From: Gammaproteobacteria bacterium
Lineage (GTDB): Bacteria > Pseudomonadota > Gammaproteobacteria > SZUA-140
Direction of reading: 5' to 3'
Assembly (NCBI GenBank): GCA_016716465.1
Contig: JADJWH010000005.1
Coordinates: forward strand, 186,001-250,000
Length of the DNA: 64,000 bases
Part shown: one piece after another, positions 34,266 through 41,808 of the stretch
How the letters are laid out: the number at the start of each line of letters is the position of its first letter
How positions within the stretch are numbered: position 1 is the first letter of the stretch
The notes under the pieces: generated by a model
Seen by the model: the letters and a program-made list of their open reading frames with translations, nothing else
Told to the model about the DNA's origin: nothing
Databases searched by the model: none
Translations under genes and position numbers: made by a program

Positions 34266-35234
34266 TCAATATGATCGATTGACGGAAAATTCGGCCAGGG
34301 CGTACATAGCCTCCCGATAGGGGGATGCCGGGAGAACCGCGAGGGCCGCGGCCGCCTTGGCGGCTTCGTCCCGGGCCGAGCGCGCAGTGTAAGCCAACGC
34401 CTCCGTGGATTCAATGGCTTTCAGCACCTCGGCGATCTTTTCCCGGCCGCCGTGCACGATGGCGTTGCGGATGATCGCAGCCTCCTGAGGGTTGCCCCGG
34501 CGCAGGGCGTGGATCAGGGGTAGCGTGGGTTTGCCGGCGGCGAGGTCGTCGCCGACGTTCTTGCCGATGTGCTGGGAGCTGCCCGAATAATCCAGCACGT
34601 CATCGATCAATTGGAAGGCGGTGCCAAGGTGCCGGCCGTACGCGGCCATGGCCTCCTCCTCCGCGGCCGATGCACCGCTGACGATGGCGCCGACCTGGGC
34701 CGCCGCCTCGAACAGTTTGGCGGTCTTGCAGCGGATCACCTCCAGGTAGCGCTCCTCCGTGGTGTCGGCGTCGTTGCTGCTCAGCAGCTGCATGACCTCG
34801 CCTTCGGCAATGACATTGGTAGCGCGGGCCATGATTTCCATCACGCGCATGCTTTTCACGGTCACCATCATCTCGAAGGCGCGTGAATAGAGGAAATCCC
34901 CGACCAGGACGCTGGCCTCGTTACCCCATACCGCATTGGCGGTCTCCTTGCCGCGGCGCAGTTCCGATGCGTCCACGACGTCGTCGTGCAGCAGGGTCGC
35001 GGTATGGATGAATTCGATGATGGCGGCGAGGTCGATGTGACTTGCCCCCGGGTAGCCGAGGGCGCGCGCGCTGAGCAGCACCAGGATCGGGCGCAGGCGC
35101 TTGCCTCCACTGTTAACTATATAAAAACTCAGCTGATTTATTAGCGCGACCTCGGTCTGCAGGCGTGCGTGGATCAGTGCGTTGACCGCCTGGAGGTCGG
35201 ACGCGACACAGGACTGGATCTCGTCGAGGTCCAT
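34266..35234 (-). CDS. ispB: Octaprenyl/polyprenyl diphosphate synthase
   Basis: IspB makes the isoprenoid side chain of respiratory quinones by adding isopentenyl units to farnesyl diphosphate. The ATG at 35234 (MDLDEIQSCV) aligns with E. coli IspB and gives 322 residues; the frame is open a further 19 codons. Aspartate-rich motifs are DDVVDAS (first) and LIDDVLDY (second), and GGKRLRP is the IPP-binding segment. It is divergent from rplU. Confidence 0.94.
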   Translation of the reverse strand: MDLDEIQSCVASDLQAVNALIHARLQTEVALINQLSFYIVNSGGKRLRPILVLLSARALGYPGASHIDLAAIIEFIHTATLLHDDVVDASELRRGKETANAVWGNEASVLVGDFLYSRAFEMMVTVKSMRVMEIMARATNVIAEGEVMQLLSSNDADTTEERYLEVIRCKTAKLFEAAAQVGAIVSGASAAEEEAMAAYGRHLGTAFQLIDDVLDYSGSSQHIGKNVGDDLAAGKPTLPLIHALRRGNPQEAAIIRNAIVHGGREKIAEVLKAIESTEALAYTARSARDEAAKAAAALAVLPASPYREAMYALAEFSVNRSY

Positions 35235-35373
35235 CGAGGTCGGAGCGATTTTCAGCGGCGAGTTCACCTGAGGCCATGACCCCGTTTGCAAGGGATTGCG
35301 GGTTGATAGTCGCGGAGAAGGAAGTCAGTGTAGAGGGTGTCCGCCGGTGTGGCAAGTGGGGGCGGGAACGGCG

Positions 35374-35402
35374 TTGACCTCTTCGGGGCGATTGGTTAAA
35401 AT
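35374..35402 (+). promoter_or_regulatory. rplU-rpmA sigma-70 promoter
   Basis: TTGACC (35374-35379), a 17-base spacer and TAAAAT (35397-35402) make a strong promoter about 60 bases before the rplU ATG, fitting a ribosomal protein operon. Confidence 0.8.
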
Positions 35403-35462
35403 GCCCTCCTTTTGCATTCCCTCATTGGTTTTTGGCGATTTTTTTCACGGCTGGAGCTGGAT

Positions 35463-35777
35463 ATGTACGCGGTTTTCGAGACAGGCGGTAAGCAGTACCG
35501 GGCCCAGGAAGGCGATGTCATCCGGGTCGAGAAGCTGGATGCGGGCGAGGGCGCGGCGATCGCCATCGAGAAAGTGCTGATGGTCTCGGACGGGGATTCG
35601 GTGCGGATCGGTACCCCCTATGTCGCCGGCGGCAAGGTCAGCGCCACCGTCAAGGCGCACGGCCGCGGCGAGAAGATCCGCATCGTCAAGCACCGCCGTC
35701 GCAAGCATTATCATCGCGAGATGGGGCACCGGCAGCACTATACCGAGCTGCAGATCACCGGCATTTCCGCAAGCTGA
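35463..35777 (+). CDS. rplU: 50S ribosomal protein L21
   Basis: L21 is a 23S rRNA-binding protein. The ATG at 35463 gives 104 residues with the family opening MYAVFETGGKQYR and the basic signature KHRRRKHYHREMGHRQHYT. A GGAGCTGG ribosome site precedes. It is followed after 21 bases by rpmA in the usual pair. Confidence 0.98.
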   Translation: MYAVFETGGKQYRAQEGDVIRVEKLDAGEGAAIAIEKVLMVSDGDSVRIGTPYVAGGKVSATVKAHGRGEKIRIVKHRRRKHYHREMGHRQHYTELQITGISAS

Positions 35778-35798
35778 AGATTTTAGAGGCAGGGCACC

Positions 35799-36056
35799 AT
35801 GGCACATAAAAAGGCAGGCGGCAGTAGCCGCAACGGACGCGATTCAGAGTCGAAACGCCTGGGCGTGAAGCGCTTCGGTGGCGAGAGCGTGGAGGCGGGC
35901 AACATCATCATCCGTCAGCGCGGTACGCGTTTCCATGCGGGCCGGCACGTGGCCATGGGGCGCGACCACACGCTGTTCGCGGTCGCGGATGGCACCGTTC
36001 AGTTCGAGATCAAGGGTCCGCACAAGCGCCGTTATGTGAGCGTAGTGCCGGCCTGA
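35799..36056 (+). CDS. rpmA: 50S ribosomal protein L27
   Basis: L27 lies near the peptidyl transferase centre. The 85-residue protein begins MAHKKAGGSSRNGRDS, with the flexible N-terminal tail in its short form, and contains GNIIIRQRGTRFHAG. The operon ends in a terminator directly after this gene. Confidence 0.98.
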   Translation: MAHKKAGGSSRNGRDSESKRLGVKRFGGESVEAGNIIIRQRGTRFHAGRHVAMGRDHTLFAVADGTVQFEIKGPHKRRYVSVVPA

Positions 36057-36084
36057 GCCGGGTTCGGCGTCAAGCAGACACGAG

Positions 36085-36109
36085 ACCCCGTCCCAGGACG
36101 GGGTTTTTT
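36085..36109 (+). terminator. rplU-rpmA terminator
   Basis: CCCCGTCC and GGACGGGG form an 8-bp stem around a very short loop and are followed by TTTTTTG, 29 bases after the rpmA stop. Confidence 0.92.
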
Positions 36110-36190
36110 GTTTAGGGGATACGGGATGGACGCGAGGGCGTGGCTGCGCCCCGTCGGTCGATTCCGGTAGCGTGTTTCCGAGATCAGCGC

Positions 36191-37210
36191 ATGAAATTCG
36201 TCGACGAAGCCACCATACAGGTCAGAGCCGGGGACGGTGGGAACGGTTGCGTGAGCTTCCGGCGGGAGAAGTTCGTCCCGATGGGCGGGCCCGACGGGGG
36301 CGACGGGGGCGATGGCGGCAGTGTCCTGCTGTTCGGCGATGAGAACATCAATACCCTGGCCGATTTCCGTCATGCGCGTTCCTTTGGCGCCCCGCGCGGC
36401 GAGAATGGCGGTGGCGCGAATTGCACTGGCCGCAGCGGCGATGACCTGCAGATCCGGGTGCCCATCGGCACCATCGTAACCGATGAGGAGACCGGCGAGT
36501 GCATCGGCGAGTTGCTGGCGCCGGGCCAGTTGCTGCGGGTGGCGCAGGGCGGTTATCACGGACTTGGCAATGCCCGCTTCAAGAGCAGTACCAACCGCTC
36601 CCCGCGCCGGGCCACGCCCGGCACGCCGGGCGAGGTGCGTCGCCTGCGCCTTGAACTCAAGGTGCTGGCGGATGTTGGCCTGCTCGGCCTGCCCAATGCC
36701 GGCAAGTCCACCCTGATCCGCGCGGTCTCGAGCGCCCGCCCGAAGGTGGCCGATTACCCCTTCACGACGCTCTATCCGCATCTCGGCGTCGTGGCGGTGG
36801 GCCCGCATCGCAGTTTCGTGGTGGCGGACATCCCCGGGTTGATCGAAGGCGCTTCCAGCGGCGCCGGACTCGGGGTGCGTTTCCTCAAGCATCTCGCGCG
36901 CACGCGCCTGCTGCTGCATCTGGTCGATGTCGCGCCGCTGGATCCTGCCGAGGATCCGGTGCGCGCCGTACGCGGCATCGAACACGAGTTACACGAATTC
37001 GGCGCTGATCTCGCCGCGCGGGAACGCTGGCTCGTGCTGAACAAGGTCGATCTGATGCCCGAGGATGAGCGTGCCGCGGTCTGCCAGGAGATCCTGCGTC
37101 GGCTCGACTGGCAGGGACCGTATTTCATCGTCTCCGCCCTTTCCGGTCTCGGCGTGCGGGAGCTCAGCGAGCGGGTGATGGCCTGGCTCGAACAGCAAGG
37201 CAAGGATTGA
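36191..37210 (+). CDS. obgE: Obg family GTPase
   Basis: ObgE/CgtA is a ribosome-associated GTPase acting in late 50S assembly and stress control. The ATG at 36191 (MKFVDEATIQVRAGDGGNG) gives 339 residues. The N-terminal Obg fold is glycine-rich (GGPDGGDGGDGGSV). The G domain has GLPNAGKST, DIPGLIEGA and NKVD. The very acidic C-terminal tail of E. coli ObgE is short here. Confidence 0.96.
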   Translation: MKFVDEATIQVRAGDGGNGCVSFRREKFVPMGGPDGGDGGDGGSVLLFGDENINTLADFRHARSFGAPRGENGGGANCTGRSGDDLQIRVPIGTIVTDEETGECIGELLAPGQLLRVAQGGYHGLGNARFKSSTNRSPRRATPGTPGEVRRLRLELKVLADVGLLGLPNAGKSTLIRAVSSARPKVADYPFTTLYPHLGVVAVGPHRSFVVADIPGLIEGASSGAGLGVRFLKHLARTRLLLHLVDVAPLDPAEDPVRAVRGIEHELHEFGADLAARERWLVLNKVDLMPEDERAAVCQEILRRLDWQGPYFIVSALSGLGVRELSERVMAWLEQQGKD

Positions 37211-37317
37211 GGTTGTAAACGCGCTGCGCGCCGGGGGGGTGCGGAGTCGGTGCCCTGAGCGGCTGGACTTCGGTCCCGTGTTTTTTCCGCGTGGCGCGGC
37301 GGAATGCCGGGGCGAAT

Positions 37318-37326
37318 TGGTATAAT
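37318..37326 (+). promoter_or_regulatory. proB extended -10 promoter
   Basis: TGGTATAAT is a perfect extended -10 element, about 95 bases before the proB ATG. No good -35 is seen, which is common for this class. Confidence 0.6.
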
Positions 37327-37421
37327 CCGACCGGATTACCACACCGTGCGGCTGCATGTGGCCGACGCGGTTTTGCGGGCGGCAGGTCCCGACTTATGAC
37401 CCGAATCTTGAGACCCGTTCG

Positions 37422-38549
37422 ATGAAAACCCGTGAACAACTCGGTCGATCCCGGCGCTGGGTGGTCAAGGTCGGCAGCTCCCTGTTAACCAACGAAGGCC
37501 GTGGACTGGATCGCGCGCTGATGGCGCAGTGGGTGGAGCAGATCGCCGCGTTGCGCGGCGACGGCGCGGAGGTCGTCCTGGTGTCCTCCGGCGCTGTGTC
37601 CGAGGGCGTGAAGCGGCTGGGCTGGGATCGCCGGCCGCAGGCCCTGCATGAATTGCAGGCGGCGGCGGCGGTGGGGCAGATGGGCTTGGTCGAGGCCTAT
37701 GAAAACAGTTTCCAGCGCTTCGGTCTGCGCACGGCGCAGGTGCTGCTGACGCACGACGATCTGGCCGACCGCCGGCGTTATCTCAACGCGCGCAGCACGC
37801 TGCGCACCCTGCTCGGTCTGGGTGTGGTGCCGATCATCAACGAGAACGACACGGTGGCGGTGGAGGAGATCCGCTTCGGCGACAACGACACCCTGGCCGC
37901 CCTGGTAGCGAACCTGGTCGAGGCCGAACTGCTCGTGCTGCTGACCGATCAGCCCGGGATGTACGACCTCGATCCGCGCAAACATCCGGAGGCCCGCATG
38001 ATCAGCGAGGGTCGTGCCGGCGATCCCGAACTCGAGCGCATGGCCTCGGGCGGCGGCATCGGCGCCTGGGGGCGGGGCGGCATGGTGACCAAGGTGCGCG
38101 CGGCGACCCGCGCCGCGCGTTCGGGCGCGGCCACGCTGATCGCCTGGGGGCGCACCCCCGGGATCCTTTCCAGTATCCGACGCGGCGAGGAGGTCGGTAC
38201 TCTGATCCGTCCGGCCCAGGGGCCGCTGCTGGCGCGCAAGCAATGGCTGGCCGGCCAGTTGCAGGTGCGCGGACAATTGATCGTGGATGATGGCGCCGCG
38301 CGCGTCCTGCGCGAATCCGGTCGCAGCCTGCTGCCGGTCGGGGTGGTCGAGGTGCGGGGGGAGTTCGAGCGGGGTGAACTGGTGGCCTGCGTCGATCAGC
38401 AGGGCCGCGAGGTCGCGCGCGGGCTGGTCAATTACAACGCCGACGAGGCGCGCCGGATCATGCGGCAGCCGAGCGAGCGGATCAAGGAACTGCTCGGTTA
38501 TGAGGACGAGCCGGAGCTGGTGCACCGGGACAATCTGGTGCTGATCTGA
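37422..38549 (+). CDS. proB: Glutamate 5-kinase
   Basis: ProB phosphorylates glutamate, the first and feedback-controlled step of proline synthesis. The ATG at 37422 gives 375 residues. The amino-acid kinase domain has WVVKVGSSLLTNEG, SSGAVSEG, INENDTVA and GTGGMxTK-like GRGGMVTK. The C-terminal PUA domain (from about residue 275) includes LIVDDGAARVL and RGLVNYNADEARRI. No proA is adjacent, as in Pseudomonas. Confidence 0.96.
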   Translation: MKTREQLGRSRRWVVKVGSSLLTNEGRGLDRALMAQWVEQIAALRGDGAEVVLVSSGAVSEGVKRLGWDRRPQALHELQAAAAVGQMGLVEAYENSFQRFGLRTAQVLLTHDDLADRRRYLNARSTLRTLLGLGVVPIINENDTVAVEEIRFGDNDTLAALVANLVEAELLVLLTDQPGMYDLDPRKHPEARMISEGRAGDPELERMASGGGIGAWGRGGMVTKVRAATRAARSGAATLIAWGRTPGILSSIRRGEEVGTLIRPAQGPLLARKQWLAGQLQVRGQLIVDDGAARVLRESGRSLLPVGVVEVRGEFERGELVACVDQQGREVARGLVNYNADEARRIMRQPSERIKELLGYEDEPELVHRDNLVLI

Positions 38550-38582
38550 TTAGGGCGCGGGTCGCACCGGTAAACATGCAGG

Positions 38583-38611
38583 TAAAAATAAAGCCGGCAC
38601 ATGGCCGGCTT
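38583..38611 (-). terminator. rpsT terminator
   Basis: On the minus strand AAGCCGGC and GCCGGCTT pair around CATGT and are followed by TATTTTTAC. It lies 32 bases after the rpsT stop, between convergent proB and rpsT. Confidence 0.85.
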
Positions 38612-38642
38612 GCAAGCAGCAGCAGTAAATCTGAATTCGGTG

Positions 38643-38909
38643 TCAGCTCTGCAGGGTCTTGAGCTGGGCGTTGAGGCGGCTCTTCTGGCGCGCGGCCTTG
38701 TTCTTGTCGATGAAACCCTTGCGCGCCATCTTGTCGATGACCGGCACGGCACTCTGGTAGGCCGCCGCGGCGCGATCCTTGTCCTTGGCATCGATCGCCT
38801 TAGTGACGCTCTTGCACGCCGTGCGCAGCGCCGAGCGCAACGAGGCGTTGTGGGTGCGGTGTTTCTCGGCCTGGCGTGCCCGCTTTCTGGCCTGTGCTGT
38901 GTTAGCCAA
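38643..38909 (-). CDS. rpsT: 30S ribosomal protein S20
   Basis: S20 binds 16S rRNA early in 30S assembly. The 88-residue basic protein reads MANTAQARKRARQAEKHR. The start codon is TTG (38909-38907), preceded by CAGGAG; E. coli rpsT also uses UUG, and that codon is part of its autogenous control. A near-consensus promoter lies at 38948-38976 and a terminator follows. Confidence 0.97.
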   Translation of the reverse strand: MANTAQARKRARQAEKHRTHNASLRSALRTACKSVTKAIDAKDKDRAAAAYQSAVPVIDKMARKGFIDKNKAARQKSRLNAQLKTLQS

Positions 38910-38947
38910 CGATCGACTCCTGTGATTAACTGTCCGAAAGGCGCACT

Positions 38948-38976
38948 ACTATGCGGATTTTCATCTCTCTTGTCAA
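38948..38976 (-). promoter_or_regulatory. rpsT sigma-70 promoter
   Basis: On the minus strand TTGACA (38976-38971), a 17-base spacer and CATAGT (38953-38948) precede rpsT. The predicted start is about 30 bases before the TTG codon. Confidence 0.7.
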
Positions 38977-39121
38977 TTGAAAAGACGCCCACGTGATTCA
39001 GCCGGAACGGGTCGCCGGGGCGGCGGGTTTCGTGCAAAATTAACAATAAATAATTGATAATTAAATAATAAATGATTTTATCGCCGAGACTGGATCAGGT
39101 CCCGCTCGGGGCGGCAGGGGG

Positions 39122-40711
39122 GTGTATCCGGTGAGCCATGGCCTGCTGAAATCGACTGCGGTCGTGAGCGGGATGACCTTCCTGTCGCGCATCCTCGGGC
39201 TGATCCGGGACATCGTCATCGCGCGCGTCTTCGGTGCAGGCACCGGCGCGGACGCCTTCTTCGTCGCGTTCAGGATCCCGAATTTCCTGCGACGACTGTT
39301 CGCGGAAGGTTCCTTTTCCCAGGCCTTTGTCCCGGTGCTGGCGGAGTATCGCGTGCGGCATGGCGCGGAGGAGGTGCGGGAACTCGCGGCGGCCGCCGCC
39401 GGGATCCTGGGCGGATCGCTGCTCGTGATCACCGCGCTCGGCATCCTGGCGGCGCCCTTGCTCGTGCTGGTATTCGCGCCGGGATTCCTCGCGGATGCCG
39501 CGAAGTACGATCTCACCGTTCAGATGGTGCGGCTGACATTCCCGTATATTCTGTTCATATCGCTGACCGCCCTGGCCGGCGGTATCCTGCACAGCTTCGG
39601 GCGCTTCGCCGTCCCCGCGTTCACCCCGGCGCTGCTCAACCTGTGCCTGATCGGTGCCACGCTTTGGCTGGCCCCGCGTCTGGAAGAGCCGGTGACCGCA
39701 CTCGCCTGGGGGGTGCTGCTCGCGGGAATTGCCCAACTGGTGTTCCAGTTTCCGTTCCTGCGCGCCATCCGCATGCTGCCCCGTCCACGCTGGCGACGCG
39801 ACCACCCCGGGGTGCGGCGCATTCTGGGCCTGATGCTGCCGGGCATCTTCGGTTCGTCGGTGGGGCAGATCAATCTGCTGATCGACACGCTGGTCGCATC
39901 GTTCCTCGTCACCGGCAGCGTGAGCTGGCTGTATTACTCCGAACGCCTGATGGAGTTCCCGCTGGGTGTCTTCGGCATCGCGCTCGCGACGGTGATATTG
40001 CCGCGGCTGTCCGGCCAGCACGCGGCCGACGCGCCCGACGATTACGCGCGTACGCTGGACTGGGCCCTGCGCATGGTGATCGTGATCGGCATGCCGGCGG
40101 CGGCTGCCCTGTATGTGCTCGCCGGGCCGATGCTGGCCGCGCTGTTCCAGTACGGCGAATTCACCACGAATGACGTCCGCATGGCCGCCCTGAGTCTGCA
40201 GGCCTATGCCCTAGGCCTGCTCGGCTTCATCCTGGTGAAGGTGCTGGCGCCGGCCTTTTACGCGCGGCAGGACGCCGTGACACCGGTCCGCGTCGGCGTC
40301 GTCGCGATGCTGGCCAATATCGTCATGAACATCGTCTTCGTGGCGCCCATGGTGGTCTGGAACATCCCCGCGCCCCATGCGGGCCTGGCACTGGCGACCA
40401 CGCTGGCGGCATTTCTCAACGCGGGGCTGCTGTTTTCGCGACTGCATCGCAAGCAATGGTATCGCCCCGCGCCCGGCTGGCGTCGCCTTATTCTTCAGGT
40501 GGCTGCCGCGGTTTCGGTGATGACTCTCTCACTCGTGTTGATCAGCGGAGATGACTCGACCTGGGCCGGGCAAGGCTGGCACGACCGCGTGTTCCGGCTG
40601 GCGCTGTGCACGTCGACGGGCTTGGTCGTGTACGTCCTCGGTCTGTGGGTGCTGGGTCTGCGCTGGCGCCACATCGCGCATCCCCCGGGCCCGCGCAAGG
40701 ACGCCGTGTGA
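39122..40711 (+). CDS. murJ: Lipid II flippase MurJ
   Basis: MurJ moves lipid-linked peptidoglycan precursor across the inner membrane. The 529-residue protein has about 14 hydrophobic helices of the MOP exporter fold and the opening LLKSTAVVSGMTFLSRILGLIRDIV. FRIPNFLRRLFAEGSFSQAFVP is the MurJ hallmark segment. A GTG at 39134 is an alternative start. An AT-rich patch at 39035-39080 upstream probably holds its promoter. Confidence 0.95.
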   Translation: MYPVSHGLLKSTAVVSGMTFLSRILGLIRDIVIARVFGAGTGADAFFVAFRIPNFLRRLFAEGSFSQAFVPVLAEYRVRHGAEEVRELAAAAAGILGGSLLVITALGILAAPLLVLVFAPGFLADAAKYDLTVQMVRLTFPYILFISLTALAGGILHSFGRFAVPAFTPALLNLCLIGATLWLAPRLEEPVTALAWGVLLAGIAQLVFQFPFLRAIRMLPRPRWRRDHPGVRRILGLMLPGIFGSSVGQINLLIDTLVASFLVTGSVSWLYYSERLMEFPLGVFGIALATVILPRLSGQHAADAPDDYARTLDWALRMVIVIGMPAAAALYVLAGPMLAALFQYGEFTTNDVRMAALSLQAYALGLLGFILVKVLAPAFYARQDAVTPVRVGVVAMLANIVMNIVFVAPMVVWNIPAPHAGLALATTLAAFLNAGLLFSRLHRKQWYRPAPGWRRLILQVAAAVSVMTLSLVLISGDDSTWAGQGWHDRVFRLALCTSTGLVVYVLGLWVLGLRWRHIAHPPGPRKDAV

Positions 40712-40781
40712 AACCGCATCGCCTTGTTTATAATGGATCCTTTCCGATTAACAGGTCACGGTTCGAGCGGCCACGACAGTC

Positions 40782-41756
40782 ATGCGATTGATGCGGGGTT
40801 TCCGGCAACGTCATTTCCGCCACGGCGGATGCGTCGCCACGATCGGTAATTTCGACGGCATCCACCTGGGTCACCAGGCGGTGCTCGGCCAGCTTGCGGA
40901 GAAGGCATCGGAACTCGGACTGCCCTCGGTGGTGATCACCTTCGAACCGCACCCGCAGGAGTTTTTCCGGCCGGACGATGCCCCGATGCGCCTGACCGGG
41001 TTCCGCGAGAAGATGCAGACACTGCGCCGTTATGCGGTCGATCATGTGCTGTGCCTGCGTTTCGATCGCGCGCTGGCGGACATGGCGGCCCAGGACTTCA
41101 TCCGCACGGTGCTGGTCGAGTCGCTCGGTGTGCGTTGCCTGGTCATCGGGGGGGATTTCCGTTTCGGACGGGAGCGGCGCGGCGACGTGGCTCTACTGCA
41201 ACAGGCCGATTTCCAGGTGCTGGTGATGCGCGCCTTCGAGATCGGGGGCGAGCGGGTGAGCAGCACGCGCATCCGCGCGGCACTGCAACAGGGGGATCTC
41301 GCGGCGGCGGAGAAACTGCTCGGGCGAAGCTATCGGCTCTCCGGACGGGTGGTGGAGGGCGACCGGCGTGGGCGCCAACTCGGATTTCCGACCGCAAACA
41401 TCCATCTGAACCGGCGTATCCGCACCCAGTGCGGTTCACGTCGTGCGCCTGTCGCCGGAGTCTTCGCCGTGCAGGTGTTCGGGCTCGAGCGCGAGCCGCT
41501 GCCCGGTATCGCCAATATCGGCATGCGCCCCACCGTGGACGGTGGCCAATGCCGTCTCGAGGTTCACCTGCTGGATTTCGCCGGGGACCTCTACGGGCGC
41601 CATCTGCAGGTGGAGTTTCTGACCCGGCTGCGCGACGAGGCGCGCTTCGAGTCCCTGGAGGCGCTCAAGCAACAGATTCGCCGCGACGAGATGCGCGCGC
41701 GCGAGTTCTTCGAGCACCGTCTGATCGAGCAGCGGCGTCTGTCCGGCATCAGCTGA
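40782..41756 (+). CDS. ribF: Riboflavin kinase / FAD synthetase
   Basis: RibF is bifunctional and makes FMN and then FAD. The 324-residue protein has an N-terminal adenylyltransferase domain with ATIGNFDGIHLGHQA and the VSSTRIR loop. The C-terminal kinase domain has GRQLGFPTANI and GIANIGMRPTV. A -10 element TATAAT lies at 40729-40734, in the gap after murJ. It heads the ribF-ileS-lspA-ispH group. Confidence 0.96.
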   Translation: MRLMRGFRQRHFRHGGCVATIGNFDGIHLGHQAVLGQLAEKASELGLPSVVITFEPHPQEFFRPDDAPMRLTGFREKMQTLRRYAVDHVLCLRFDRALADMAAQDFIRTVLVESLGVRCLVIGGDFRFGRERRGDVALLQQADFQVLVMRAFEIGGERVSSTRIRAALQQGDLAAAEKLLGRSYRLSGRVVEGDRRGRQLGFPTANIHLNRRIRTQCGSRRAPVAGVFAVQVFGLEREPLPGIANIGMRPTVDGGQCRLEVHLLDFAGDLYGRHLQVEFLTRLRDEARFESLEALKQQIRRDEMRAREFFEHRLIEQRRLSGIS

Positions 41757-41808
41757 ACCGCGGCACGAGCCCCTGACCTGACGAATTCTATTCAACGGCG
41801 ACCATCGA

